DNA of 64,000 nucleotides from an uncultured Dyadobacter sp. (GCF_946482605.1 NZ_CAMLSE010000003.1:248001-312000), one strand, 5' to 3'; counted from the stretch's first letter, positions 35,319 through 44,658 are shown. The notes: a model not told the origin generated them from the letters alone. Numbers and translations: made by a program.

Positions 35319-35333
35319 TTTGTATTGTACAAA
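35319..35333. promoter_or_regulatory. Palindrome upstream of the ECF sigma gene
   Basis: TTTGTA-TTG-TACAAA, a perfect 6-bp inverted repeat with a 3-bp spacer, 44 bp before the GTG start. It argues that translation begins downstream of it. It could be an operator or part of the promoter. Confidence 0.3.
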
Positions 35334-35518
35334 TATTTATAACTATCGGAATGTAAATAAGCAGTTTCACTGTCTCACAACTGTCCTGCGCTGTCTTGCT
35401 TTGTTTAAAAAACATTCCGGACCGTCCGGGACGGAGCCGAAGGACCGGGTTTTCATGCGCGCGTATTGGCTCGCAGCCAGGATGTACTTACCTTGCATGC
35501 TCCAAAGTAAAATCCTTT

Positions 35519-36727
35519 ATGGCCGGTGTATTACTCAATACAGCTACGGTAAGCTGCCTGATCTTTTTAGCTGTATTAGCCATATCCAAAGAAAGCCGCA
35601 ATTCCACGGGCTACCGGCTGCTCGGGCTGCTTTTCATCCTGCTTTCCTTTGATTTCGTAGATGAAGCGCTGGCCGCCACCGGCTCCTATTCCGGGTATCC
35701 GGCGCTGGCGGTGGTTTTACAACCCGTTTTGTTTGCGTTTGCCCCCTTGGTTTACCTCTCAGTATTTTACCTGACCACCGTTTCGCAACGATTGTCGGCG
35801 AAGCTCGTTTATCATTTTATTCCATACCTGATCGTACTCGCATTGTACCTGGACGGCTATGTGTTTACGGATCAGGATCAGGCAACACTGGCAACCATCG
35901 CGGCTTCAACGGGCAGTGAACCGGTGGAAATAGTATTGATATCCCTGTTCTTTATTCAGGTTATAGTTTATCAATATCACTCGCTTAAAACGCTGAACAG
36001 GCATCGTAAAAAGCTCCCGCTATTTGTGTCCAATTTACCGGACAACGATTACCACTGGCTTTTCAATGCGACCATTGGGCTCAGTGCATTATTTGCGGTA
36101 TCTTTTGCGGAAGTCGTTTTTGATCATGGTCAGAAGTCTGCATTTTTCCCGCTCATTTATCTTTGCGGATTTTATTATGTGGGCATTCAGGTTACAAAAC
36201 AAAAGGAAGTATTTGCTTTTCCGAAAGAGCAAAGCGATAGCTTTTCTGATTTACTGAGCGACGATCCGGTCCCGGCCACCCTGGAAGCATTTCCCGAACT
36301 TCCCGACCCGGATATTCCGAATCAAGCAGTTGAAAATGCAACACAGGTTAAGAAAAAAACGATCAGTGACGAAAAACTGGAAGCATACCAGCATCGGCTT
36401 TTGGAAATTATGGAACTTCAAAAGCCTTATATGGATAGTGAAATTACATTGCCCAAATTAGGAAAGATCCTGCTGCTTAATACCTATCAAACCTCTTACC
36501 TGATCAACAGCAGCTTCGGTGAAAACTTTTACACTTTCATCAACAGGTACAGGCTGGAAGAATGTAAAAGGATGCTGTCGCACCGCAGCTTCGACCATAT
36601 GAGCATCCTGAGCATTGCTTACGAATCGGGCTTCAATTCCAAAACAGCATTCAACACCGCATTCAAGAAAAATACCGGATGCTCGCCCAGCGAATTCCGT
36701 GAGCTGAACTGCAAAGGATCGGCATAA
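35519..36727 (+). CDS. Membrane-bound AraC-type regulator (7TM, no extracytoplasmic domain)
   Basis: 402 residues from the ATG at 35519; the open frame before it has no membrane character. Seven hydrophobic segments fill residues 1-235, followed by an acidic linker and a C-terminal AraC-type domain (TLPKLGKILLLNTYQTSYLIN, MSILSIAYESGFNSKTAFNTAFKK, CSPSEF). The helix-turn-helix is close to that of the regulator at 5037-6917 (IAYExGFNSKTAFNxxFKKxTG in both), but here no binding domains precede the membrane part. It is divergent from the sigma factor gene; two overlapping GC-rich palindromes (35418-35430 and 35423-35435) lie in the gap. It probably controls the plus-strand genes that follow; ligand unknown. 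Confidence 0.88.
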   Translation: MAGVLLNTATVSCLIFLAVLAISKESRNSTGYRLLGLLFILLSFDFVDEALAATGSYSGYPALAVVLQPVLFAFAPLVYLSVFYLTTVSQRLSAKLVYHFIPYLIVLALYLDGYVFTDQDQATLATIAASTGSEPVEIVLISLFFIQVIVYQYHSLKTLNRHRKKLPLFVSNLPDNDYHWLFNATIGLSALFAVSFAEVVFDHGQKSAFFPLIYLCGFYYVGIQVTKQKEVFAFPKEQSDSFSDLLSDDPVPATLEAFPELPDPDIPNQAVENATQVKKKTISDEKLEAYQHRLLEIMELQKPYMDSEITLPKLGKILLLNTYQTSYLINSSFGENFYTFINRYRLEECKRMLSHRSFDHMSILSIAYESGFNSKTAFNTAFKKNTGCSPSEFRELNCKGSA

Positions 36728-36818
36728 ACAAGTTCCGGTTTATCAATTTGCTAATAATCAGATATTTACAGATCTAAAAAAATCCATATATCGGAACGCT
36801 TGCCGTTTTGATGGCCGC

Positions 36819-36826
36819 TACTTTTG
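36819..36826 (+). promoter_or_regulatory. Candidate -7 element (TACTTTTG) for the barrel/hydrolase operon
   Basis: Exact TAnnTTTG match, with a TTG at 36800-36802 16 bp upstream, slightly short of the usual spacing. It implies a start near 36833 and supports ATG 36883 as the translation start. Confidence 0.45.
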
Positions 36827-36882
36827 TGCAATCCATGATAACCCGATCCCGGGTTCTTATCTATTACCATACATGTTTAGCT

Positions 36883-37530
36883 ATGAAAATGAATTTAAAG
36901 ATTGCAGTCGCTTTATGCCTCTTGCTTTCGTGCAGGTTGTGTTATTCGCAAGACAAATTCGCCGTCGGGTTAAGGTTTTTGCCATCGGCCACCACATTTC
37001 GCTACAATACCGGCGTCCCCATTTTGGATTTTCTTAAAACGGCTCCCTACGATTTCCGGATACGGACTACGCAGGGGATCGGGCTGACGTATAATCCGGT
37101 CAGAAAACTAAGTGTTGGTGCAGATCTGCTGTATTCCCTGCAAGGCGGAGGCTATGAGCAACGAAAAACAAATCTGGATTATTTAAAAATCCCGCTCTGG
37201 TTGGGATACAATTCATCGCCGGAAAGAAAGCTTATTTTCACCGTACAAACAGGCATAGAGTTCTCTTATCTGATCCGGGCAAAAGTCAAATACGCCGACA
37301 ATAAAACGACAAATATTGATCAGTATATCAATAAGGTAAGCATTGGTATTCCGCTGGCCGTTGGTGTCAGGTTCAAAATGTTTCATTCCTACCATGTCTC
37401 GACTCAACTCTATTTATCAACTGATATTCAGTCGATATCCAAAACGAACAAAGCATTTTCAGTTTATAATTATGTATTCCCGGGCATCCGGATCTCAGTT
37501 GATCGTCACTTTAATCGCATTACCAAATAG
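36883..37530 (+). CDS. Outer-membrane beta-barrel protein (PorT/OMP_b-brl-like)
   Basis: 215 residues from ATG 36883, directly before a signal peptide (MKMNLKIAVALC...LCYSQ). The mature part alternates short amphipathic strands with turns (KFAVGLRFLPSATTF, TTQGIGLTYNPVRKLSVGAD, LDYLKIPLWLGY, KVSIGIPLAVGVRFKM, YHVSTQLYLSTDI), the pattern of small eight-stranded barrels; YLKIPLWL is typical of the outer_membrane_beta-barrel_2 family. Exact role unknown. It ends 2 bp before the serine-hydrolase gene, so the two are cotranscribed. Base composition is slightly more AT-rich than the neighbouring transporter genes. Confidence 0.8.
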   Translation: MKMNLKIAVALCLLLSCRLCYSQDKFAVGLRFLPSATTFRYNTGVPILDFLKTAPYDFRIRTTQGIGLTYNPVRKLSVGADLLYSLQGGGYEQRKTNLDYLKIPLWLGYNSSPERKLIFTVQTGIEFSYLIRAKVKYADNKTTNIDQYINKVSIGIPLAVGVRFKMFHSYHVSTQLYLSTDIQSISKTNKAFSVYNYVFPGIRISVDRHFNRITK

Positions 37531-37532
37531 CT

Positions 37533-38654
37533 ATGAAAATAATTACATTAAAATACCTCAAAATAAGCTTATTCATTTGTGCCGGATTACTTTATTCCTG
37601 TCGTGAGAAATCACCCGTACCTTCGACGGTTGAAGAGGCGGTTACCAATGCGGTTGATCCCTATATTGTGACGGGCGCCAATGTGGGTGTGATCGTAGGC
37701 GTAATCAGGAACGGCTCCAAAACCGTGTACAGTTTCGGAGAAAAGGAGCTGGGGGCCGGCGATAAAATTACATCCAAATCCGTTTTGGAACTGGCGTCGA
37801 TTACGAAAACATTTACTGCAATTGCACTGGCAGACCTGCATTTGCGAAATAGTGTGAATCTGGATGATCCTATCGAAAAATACCTGCCGTTGCAGGTTAA
37901 AGTTCCATCCTACAACGGGACGAAGATCACCTTACGGCACCTGGCCAATCACACTTCGGGTTTTCCGCGGGCCCCGAAAAACATGGACAAAGAGGCTTTC
38001 AACCCGTATGTGGGCTACTCCGAAGAGAAAATGTATGAGTTCGTCAATGGTTATACATTAACCCGGGAGCCCGGCACCGAATTTGAATACTCGAATGTCG
38101 GATATGGCTTGCTGGGCCAGATCCTGAGTAATATCAACCGGTCGGACTACGAAAAGATGGTTACCGACCGCGTGCTCAGGCCGCTCGGGATGAAGCATAC
38201 TACGGTCTCATTCACCAATGATCAGCTTCAAAACCTGGTACAGGGGCATTATGGAAAGAAAAAGGTCGATTCCTGGGCTAAATACATGGAAAACATCTTG
38301 CAAGGCACCGGATCGCTGCTATCAAACATGGATGATATGCTCGTTTATCTTGAGGCGAACATGAATTCAACAAACACCCCTCTCCGGGATGCCATCGCGC
38401 TGACCCACCAGCCTACGTTCCGGTACTCGGGTGATCATCAGGACGGTATCGGACTGGGATGGAGCCTCTTGACCACCGACAACCTGCACGTGATCTGGAA
38501 AAACGGAGGAAACGGTGGTTATACCTCTTTCATTGGCTTCGATAAGTCTACCAAAACCGGCGTGGTGATCCTGACCAACAGCTCATTGAACCCCGATCCA
38601 TTCCAGACCCAAATGGGTTTTGAAATATTGAAAGCGGTGCAGCAGTTCCCGTAA
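37533..38654 (+). CDS. Serine hydrolase lipoprotein, class C beta-lactamase fold
   Basis: 373 residues. Lipobox LLYSC gives an anchored Cys 23. The active-site S89-I-T-K92 (SxxK), the Y186-S-N188 motif (YxN) and a C-terminal NGGNGGY in place of KTG place it in the penicillin-binding/class C beta-lactamase fold (beta-lactamase-related serine hydrolases such as AmpH or EstB-like esterases). It is anchored in an envelope membrane; substrate could be a peptide, ester or cell-wall piece, and true beta-lactamase activity should not be assumed. It is cotranscribed with the barrel protein before it and ends just before a strong terminator. Confidence 0.88.
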   Translation: MKIITLKYLKISLFICAGLLYSCREKSPVPSTVEEAVTNAVDPYIVTGANVGVIVGVIRNGSKTVYSFGEKELGAGDKITSKSVLELASITKTFTAIALADLHLRNSVNLDDPIEKYLPLQVKVPSYNGTKITLRHLANHTSGFPRAPKNMDKEAFNPYVGYSEEKMYEFVNGYTLTREPGTEFEYSNVGYGLLGQILSNINRSDYEKMVTDRVLRPLGMKHTTVSFTNDQLQNLVQGHYGKKKVDSWAKYMENILQGTGSLLSNMDDMLVYLEANMNSTNTPLRDAIALTHQPTFRYSGDHQDGIGLGWSLLTTDNLHVIWKNGGNGGYTSFIGFDKSTKTGVVILTNSSLNPDPFQTQMGFEILKAVQQFP

Positions 38655-38673
38655 GCCTCCGATTGTGGCTACA

Positions 38674-38710
38674 AAATAAGCCGGCACCGTACTCGCCGGC
38701 TTATTTTTAA
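38674..38710 (+). terminator. Intrinsic terminator after the serine hydrolase
   Basis: AAATAAGCCGGC (38674-38685) and GCCGGCTTATTT (38695-38706) form a perfect 12-bp stem around a 9-base loop, followed by TTAA; 19 bp after the stop codon. A strong signal. Confidence 0.85.
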
Positions 38711-38770
38711 AAATTTAACTTTGAATTCCAAAGTACTTTTACAAAATTTAAGCTTCAAAAGAACCATCAC

Positions 38771-39490
38771 ATGAATGCATTGAACAGTCTCGAAAGGTTC
38801 TACCGCGAAGCCAGGGAAAACAAATGGTTTCATTATTTTACAACTTTCTGTCGTGTGGCTTTGGCGCTCGGCTTTATTCCGTCGGGGATAGTGAAAATAA
38901 TGGGCGAACGCTTCACTGCGTTGCCTCCCAATCATCCATTAGGCCATTATTTTGACGCGCTGCATCTTACCGGTTATTACTACACATTCATCGGGATCGG
39001 ACAGGTATTGACCGCATTGCTGCTGCTCATCCCGAGAACCGCATTACTGGGCGCACTCATGAGTTTTCCGATCATCCTCAATATCTGTGTGCTGGCATAC
39101 GCGGTTCGTTTCGAAGGAACCCGCATCACGACGCTCATGCTCCTGGCCAACTTGTATCTACTATGTTGGGACTACGATCGGTTGAAGTACATTTTGCCAT
39201 TCAAACGGGACAAAACCGCGAAGGACTTCGCCCGACCGACGACGCAGACCAACCGGTTTCCGGTGCTTTTCTTTGGGTGTGTCGTTGCGATTGTGGCTTC
39301 CGTGATCGTAGTCAACCATTTTTTGTACAACATCCGGCCGGGTAATTCTCCGGTTGAATGCACCAATGGTTGTGCCGGCAACAGTAATCCGGAGGCATGC
39401 ATTCATTTCTGTGATTGTATCTACAACCAGGGAAAACCGCTTCGCACCTGCTTGGAAGCATACGAAAAAGCTGACGCGGTCCGTCGCTAA
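38771..39490 (+). CDS. DoxX-like membrane protein with cysteine-rich extracytoplasmic tail
   Basis: 239 residues. Residues 1-145 have the four-helix DoxX layout: FCRVALALGFIPSGIVKI, a FDALHLTGYYYTFIGIGQVL helix, RTALLGALMSFPIILNICV and a last helix before a basic loop. A fifth membrane helix (about 163-185) carries the chain across, so the last 50 residues should be outside the cytoplasm. That tail has six Cys: two CX3C pairs (CTNGC and CIHFC, 8 residues apart), then DCIYNQGKPLRTC. DoxX-type proteins are linked to quinone and thiol redox systems; the tail suggests disulfides or metal binding. Single gene flanked by a terminator and a 470-bp gap. Function unknown. Confidence 0.75.
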   Translation: MNALNSLERFYREARENKWFHYFTTFCRVALALGFIPSGIVKIMGERFTALPPNHPLGHYFDALHLTGYYYTFIGIGQVLTALLLLIPRTALLGALMSFPIILNICVLAYAVRFEGTRITTLMLLANLYLLCWDYDRLKYILPFKRDKTAKDFARPTTQTNRFPVLFFGCVVAIVASVIVVNHFLYNIRPGNSPVECTNGCAGNSNPEACIHFCDCIYNQGKPLRTCLEAYEKADAVRR

Positions 39491-39629
39491 TGCGTCAATC
39501 GTTCGGTTGCCCCTCTCTCCTATCTTTCTTCCCGGCAGACGCATCCCTGCGTCTCATCCCATGCGTATGGGCAGCCGCATTACACCTCGCGGATGACATT
39601 ATGATCCAGCACGTTGGCTGACACGGCCA

Positions 39630-39673
39630 TCATTTTAATCCTAATTTAAGGTCATTTTAACTGCATTTAAATC
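39630..39673. repeat. Four helically phased 11-bp repeats with TTTAA core
   Basis: Units begin at 39630, 39641, 39652 and 39663; units one and three share TCATTTTAA exactly, unit two reads CTAATTTAA, unit four GCATTTAAA. The TTTAA cores start at 39634, 39645, 39656 and 39666, in phase with the DNA helix. This could be an intrinsically curved element or a row of regulator sites about 300 bp before susC. Confidence 0.5.
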
Positions 39674-39693
39674 TGCTCAGACCTCTTTTGGAC

Positions 39694-39712
39694 AATATTT
39701 TTTAAAAATATT
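39694..39712. promoter_or_regulatory. AT-rich palindrome upstream of susC
   Basis: AATATTTTT-T-AAAAATATT, a perfect 9-bp inverted repeat with one central base, 21 bp after the phased repeats. Possible regulator site. Confidence 0.3.
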
Positions 39713-39960
39713 AATAATTCCCCTCCCCTAACGACCAATTCAATTACCGCCTGCTTTATGGCAAAAGGCGGCAGCTTTGGCTAATCGGGCCCGCATAGCC
39801 TCGCCTGTGCGGCCCCGGACTGGTAGTATTTAAAATCGAAACTTAACTAAACCTTTTTTGAATCATGAATCCCATCCGCTCTCCTGCCTTACCGGCAAGG
39901 ACATCTTCTACTGCAATCTTTTTAGAAATAAACGCTTGATAAAAACTAACTAATTGATAA

Positions 39961-42900
39961 ATGAAAAGTTATGTACAATGGCCCGTCGTTCGGTCGGGAA
40001 GGACTATGCGCGTAGTCCTGCTAAACCTGCTGCTGATTTTCCTGCTCTCCCATGCCAATGCCGGCGGCTTCTCAGCTGCCGACAAGAAAATTACCGGTAA
40101 AGTACTCGACCCCAAAGACTCTTCTCCGCTTCCCGGTGTAAACGTACTCATCAAAGGGTCGGGCACCGGAACTTCGACGGATGCTTCCGGCAATTACGAG
40201 ATCGCCGTCCCTAATGAATCCAGCGTACTGGTTTTCAGTTTTGTAGGATTTCAAACGCAGGAAATCACGGTCGGCAACCAGTCTGTTATCAACGTGAACC
40301 TGGCTACCGACACGAGGGCGCTTAGCGAAGTACTCGTGATCGGGTACGGTACCGTCCGTAAATCGGACCTCACGGGAGCGGTTGCGACCATCAAAGGAGA
40401 ACAACTGATGGACAAACCCGTCCCTAATGTATCCCAGGCCCTGCAGGGAAAAATTGCAGGCGTGGAGGTTAGCGTGAACAGCAATGCACCGGGGGCGGCT
40501 GCCAAAGTGCGCGTCCGCGGTACCGGCTCGATCAACTCCAGTCTCGACCCGCTTTATGTGGTCGACGGGGTTATCGGTGTGGACGGAAACTCGATCAACC
40601 CGAACGACATCGCCTCTCTCGAAGTGTTGAAAGACGCCTCCTCGACGGCAATCTATGGTGCAAGAGGAGCGAACGGCGTCATCATGATCACCACCAAGCG
40701 CGGCCGCGCAGGCGGGATGCGGGTCTCCTATGACGGCAATATCAATGTCAGTGATCTTTACCGGCACGTGAAAACATTGAATGCACAGCAATTTGTAGAT
40801 GTCTATAATCAGGCGTATGCCAATGGCACAAAATTCGATCCCGCGGGAGGAACCTGGACGCCGCCAGCCCTCCTCAACCATGCCAACTTCCCATTGCTGT
40901 TTGATAACAATGACAAACCGCTGTACAATACAAACTGGGAAAAGGAGGTTTACAAACCTGCTGTTTCTAATAGTCATCAGCTCAATTTCCAGGGCGGTAA
41001 CGATAAGACATTGTTTAGTTTATCGCTCGGCTACCTGAACCAGAACGGTCTCATGGCCACGTCTGCCTTCAAGCGGTACAATGTCAGATTTACGGCCGAT
41101 ACCGACGTAAACCGGTGGTTGAGAGTGGGTGGAAGCCTCTCGCTGATCAGCAGCAGACAACGCATGGTCTCAGACGGCAACGGCAGCCTGAATGTACCCC
41201 GCATGGTGTCGGAGGAGGTACCGATCCTGCCTGTGAAATATCCCGATGGCTCCTGGGCCGGCAACAACGATATCGCCGGACTCGAAGGCGGGCCGAACCC
41301 CGTCAACATCGCCCACAACCGGTACACGATCAACAACACGTTGCAATCCCTGGGTAATACCTACCTGCTGTTTCACATTTTGAAGGACCTGGATTTCAAA
41401 ACTGATTTCGGATTCAACCTGCAATCCCAGAAGAACAACTATTTTTCTTCCCAAAACCTGGCGCACATGTCGGCCGATCAGGGCGGAGTTGCGAACATCA
41501 GGGGCTATCTGAACAATTACTGGCAGTCGGAAAACTACCTGACTTACAATAAAACGATCAATACACGCCACCGGTTTACCGCTCTGCTTGGCGCGTCGTG
41601 GCAGCAGTACAACCAGGAAACCGATTTTGTGGAAACCCAAAACTTCATCGACGATATTTTCCAGTGGCATACGCTGGGTTCCGGGTCGGTACGAAGTTCT
41701 TCCACCTCTGCCGACTACAAATGGACCATGAACTCGTACTTTGCCAGGGCTACTTATAATCTGGATGAGAAGTATCTCTTCACGGCCACCGGCCGGTATG
41801 ACGGTTCGTCCAAATTCGGTGCCAATAACAAATACGCCTTTTTCCCTTCCGTCGGTGCCGCCTGGCGCATATCCGAAGAGGCTTTCCTGAAAGGCAACAA
41901 AACCATCACCAACCTGAAACTCCGTGCCAGTTACGGGCTTTCGGGTAACCAGGAGATCGGCCAGTACCAGTCGATCGCCCAGATACAGCCCGGCACCACC
42001 AACGCCACCAGCACTGTCCTGAATGGCGCATTGCAGTCCACGCTTCTACCCAGCTACCTGGGTAACCCCAATCTGAAATGGGAGAAATCTTTGCAGTTCG
42101 ACGCCGGGGTCGAAATGGGGCTCGGAGAGAAGATCGACCTGACGGTCGATTACTACAACCGTGTCACGAAGGATCTCCTGCTGCAAGCGCCTATCCCATG
42201 GTCGGCGGGCGAGGTGAATGCGAACGTGTACCAGAACATCGGCTCGGTGCGGAACTCCGGCGTGGAAGTGAGCCTGAATACCACGAACATCGAAACGCGC
42301 AATTTTACATGGAGTACCAACTTCATTTTTGCTTCCAATGTGAACAAGATCCTGAAACTGAACCGTGGCAATGCCGACATTTTCCCCGGACCTAACTTTC
42401 TGGGACAAACCAATATCCTCCGCGTAGGCGAACCGATCGGATCGCTCTATGGTATGACCAGGCTCGGGACTTACAGCTCGGACGAAGCAGCACTGGCCGC
42501 TGAACATAATCTGAAACCCGGCGACAGAAAGTACATCTACAATGCCGACGGAAGCAACTATTACAGCATTATCGGCCGCACGACGCCTAAATGGACGGGA
42601 AGTTTCAACAGCACGATGAAGTACAAAGGCTGGGATTTCGCATTCAGTATCCGCTTCGTCGAAGGGTTGAACACCGCGGCGACTTTCAAACATTCCGTAG
42701 AAGACAGGCAGACCATCGCCAACAGCCTCTCCACCGTGCTGGGTGGCTGGACGCCCGATCACCAGAATACGATGGTTTCGCAAGTCCGCAACTACAAATT
42801 TGCACAGGATTCGCATTTTGATACCTGGTGGGTCGAAAACGGCTCATTTATCCGGGGCCAGAATTTCATGCTCGGCTATTCCTTCGAACGGCCTGTATTG

Positions 42901-43101
42901 GAAAAACTCAAAATGGAACGGCTAAGGTTATACGCCAGTGTGCAGAACCTGTTTGTGATCACCAAATATTCCGGATACGATCCCGAGGTTGACACTTTCA
43001 ACTCCACTTACGGTTCCAACACCGGGTTTTCACAAAACCTCGACTTCTTCTCCAATCCCCGTCCGCGGGTTTGGAACCTGGGACTGACACTTACTTTTTA
43101 A
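39961..43101 (+). CDS. SusC/RagA family TonB-linked outer-membrane transporter
   Basis: 1046 residues. Signal peptide with a long basic front (about 1-36), carboxypeptidase-regulatory-like domain (about 42-120; GVNVLIKGSGTGTSTDASG), TonB-box region SEVLVIGYGTVRKSDLTGA, plug domain (RVRGTGSINSSLDPLYVVDG; VLKDASSTAIYGARGANG) and a barrel ending in GLTLTF. It pairs with the susD gene 20 bp downstream. No enzyme and no regulator gene is directly attached; the membrane AraC gene at 35519 is the nearest same-strand regulator but is separated by a terminator. Substrate unknown. Confidence 0.96.
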   Translation: MKSYVQWPVVRSGRTMRVVLLNLLLIFLLSHANAGGFSAADKKITGKVLDPKDSSPLPGVNVLIKGSGTGTSTDASGNYEIAVPNESSVLVFSFVGFQTQEITVGNQSVINVNLATDTRALSEVLVIGYGTVRKSDLTGAVATIKGEQLMDKPVPNVSQALQGKIAGVEVSVNSNAPGAAAKVRVRGTGSINSSLDPLYVVDGVIGVDGNSINPNDIASLEVLKDASSTAIYGARGANGVIMITTKRGRAGGMRVSYDGNINVSDLYRHVKTLNAQQFVDVYNQAYANGTKFDPAGGTWTPPALLNHANFPLLFDNNDKPLYNTNWEKEVYKPAVSNSHQLNFQGGNDKTLFSLSLGYLNQNGLMATSAFKRYNVRFTADTDVNRWLRVGGSLSLISSRQRMVSDGNGSLNVPRMVSEEVPILPVKYPDGSWAGNNDIAGLEGGPNPVNIAHNRYTINNTLQSLGNTYLLFHILKDLDFKTDFGFNLQSQKNNYFSSQNLAHMSADQGGVANIRGYLNNYWQSENYLTYNKTINTRHRFTALLGASWQQYNQETDFVETQNFIDDIFQWHTLGSGSVRSSSTSADYKWTMNSYFARATYNLDEKYLFTATGRYDGSSKFGANNKYAFFPSVGAAWRISEEAFLKGNKTITNLKLRASYGLSGNQEIGQYQSIAQIQPGTTNATSTVLNGALQSTLLPSYLGNPNLKWEKSLQFDAGVEMGLGEKIDLTVDYYNRVTKDLLLQAPIPWSAGEVNANVYQNIGSVRNSGVEVSLNTTNIETRNFTWSTNFIFASNVNKILKLNRGNADIFPGPNFLGQTNILRVGEPIGSLYGMTRLGTYSSDEAALAAEHNLKPGDRKYIYNADGSNYYSIIGRTTPKWTGSFNSTMKYKGWDFAFSIRFVEGLNTAATFKHSVEDRQTIANSLSTVLGGWTPDHQNTMVSQVRNYKFAQDSHFDTWWVENGSFIRGQNFMLGYSFERPVLEKLKMERLRLYASVQNLFVITKYSGYDPEVDTFNSTYGSNTGFSQNLDFFSNPRPRVWNLGLTLTF

Positions 43102-43121
43102 ACCGCAACTACAAAAGAGAT

Positions 43122-44630
43122 ATGAAAGTGCTGAAAAATATATTGGTGGCCGCATCTCTGCTGACCCTAGGCTCATGCAGTGACTTTTTGGAAGAAACAC
43201 CAACGGGTTTCCTGACACCGGGTTCGGAAGTATCCAGCGGCAAAGTAGCCCGGGCCTATGCAAATTCTGCCTATGTCAATTTACAGGGACTCCTTGCCGG
43301 CCAGCCGTCGTCCTATGGCGGAAATACTTACAATTTGCTTGAATTCATGACCGGCAAAGCGAACAGCGACCTCGGACAAACCGGGTTCGTGAATTTCGAA
43401 AATCTCGGTTACACCAACACCTCGTTCTACTTTGATACCTGGTGGCAGCAAATGTACCTCGGTGTGGGCGCCTGTAACCTCGCCCTGCAGAGTATCCCCG
43501 GGATCAATGCGCCCGGGTTGACGGACGAGCAGAAGAACAACATGCTCGCGGAGGTACACATGTTACGTGCGCTTTACTATTTCTACCTCGTGCGGATGTA
43601 CGGTGCGGTGCCCAGCGTAACGACCGTGCCGACGAGCCTGGATCTGAACCTGCCCCGCACGGCCGCGAAGGATATCTATGACAAAATCATCATTCCGGAC
43701 CTGCTCGCCGCGGAAGCTTCTACATTACCCTGGTCCAATACCACAGGCATGGTTTCGATGTCAGCAGTGGAATCGATTTTGGCTGATGTGTACCTGACCT
43801 ACGCGGGTGCGGCGATCAACGGCGGCCAGCAATACTACGCCGAGTCGGCTAAACGGTCGCTGAATGTGATCCAGAACGGCGGATTTTCGCTTTTCAAGAA
43901 TTACACCGATATGATCAACCCGGCGAACAAGAACCTGGGCGAGTTCATTTTTCAGGTTCAGTTTGCGGCAAGCGTCCCGCTGACGAATCCGCTTACCCCG
44001 CTTACCATTCCCAACTATTCAGGAATTTCAAAATATGCGGATGAATACGGGTCGGTTTACCCGACGCCCGAGTTCATCAAATCGTTCCCGGCAGGCGACA
44101 AGCGCGTGGAGGAAAAGCAGTTTTTTTACACGACTGCGCCGAGCATTAAAACGGGCCAGCCCGTGAAGTTTAAAAACACGTACATTTATAAATGGTTTGA
44201 TGCCAATGCGATCACGAATTCCATTAAATCGGATCTCAACTTCACGTTGTACCGGCTCGCGGATGTATACCTGATGTATGCCGAAGCGTCCAACCGCGCC
44301 GAAGGTTCGCCGAACAGCAAGGCCCTTCAGTACGTGAATGCGATCCGGGCACGCGCCAATCTTGCCCCTGTTGGCGGGTTAACCCAAACTGCATTCGAGC
44401 ACGAGGTCTGGTTGCAACGTTACTTCGAGCTCTGTTTTGAAAACAAAATGTGGTTTGATATGCTGAGGACCAGAAAAGTACACAACGACGTGACCGGCAA
44501 CTGGGATGAGTTTGTCGGCCACAAAACCGTTTTCGGCGCGACTTTCAGCGAAAAGCAGCTGCTATTCCCTGTTCCGAGACAAGAATCGGATGTAAACCCA
44601 AACTTGTTACCGAATAATCCGGGATTCTAG
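43122..44630 (+). CDS. SusD/RagB family surface glycan-binding lipoprotein
   Basis: 502 residues from ATG 43122, directly before the signal; an in-frame upstream extension overlaps the susC end and is not needed. Lipobox LGSC gives Cys 19, followed by SDFLEETPTGFLTPGS. Landmarks: LAEVHMLRALYYFYLVRMYG, FTLYRLADVYLMYAEASN, QRYFELCFENKMWFDMLRTR and the closing LLFPVPRQESDVNPNLLPNNPGF. Lid of the SusC encoded 20 bp upstream. The operon ends at a strong terminator 28 bp downstream. Confidence 0.95.
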   Translation: MKVLKNILVAASLLTLGSCSDFLEETPTGFLTPGSEVSSGKVARAYANSAYVNLQGLLAGQPSSYGGNTYNLLEFMTGKANSDLGQTGFVNFENLGYTNTSFYFDTWWQQMYLGVGACNLALQSIPGINAPGLTDEQKNNMLAEVHMLRALYYFYLVRMYGAVPSVTTVPTSLDLNLPRTAAKDIYDKIIIPDLLAAEASTLPWSNTTGMVSMSAVESILADVYLTYAGAAINGGQQYYAESAKRSLNVIQNGGFSLFKNYTDMINPANKNLGEFIFQVQFAASVPLTNPLTPLTIPNYSGISKYADEYGSVYPTPEFIKSFPAGDKRVEEKQFFYTTAPSIKTGQPVKFKNTYIYKWFDANAITNSIKSDLNFTLYRLADVYLMYAEASNRAEGSPNSKALQYVNAIRARANLAPVGGLTQTAFEHEVWLQRYFELCFENKMWFDMLRTRKVHNDVTGNWDEFVGHKTVFGATFSEKQLLFPVPRQESDVNPNLLPNNPGF

Positions 44631-44658
44631 GTCCATAACCGGTCATTAAGTGCATTAA

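Larger units (their letters stand above)
39491..39960. promoter_or_regulatory. Long upstream region of the plus-strand susCD pair
   Basis: No credible gene in 470 bp. It holds two small hairpins (GACGCA-TCCC-TGCGTC at 39538-39553; CCCAT-GCGT-ATGGG just after), four phased TTTAA repeats (39630-39673), an AT-rich palindrome (39694-39712), and a GC-rich imperfect hairpin near 39787-39816. CAGCTTTG at 39772-39779 is one base off TAnnTTTG. A 24-codon frame from an ATG at 39865 looks random. Confidence 0.4.

Noticed and set aside
37533..38654. True antibiotic-resistance beta-lactamase
   Set aside because: Only the general SxxK/YxN fold is shown, the KTG motif is replaced, and the protein is a lipoprotein next to a barrel protein; the wider serine-hydrolase family fits better.
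39865..39939. 24-codon frame from an ATG before susC
   Set aside because: Sequence looks random, no signal or regulatory repeat codons, and not near a promoter match.
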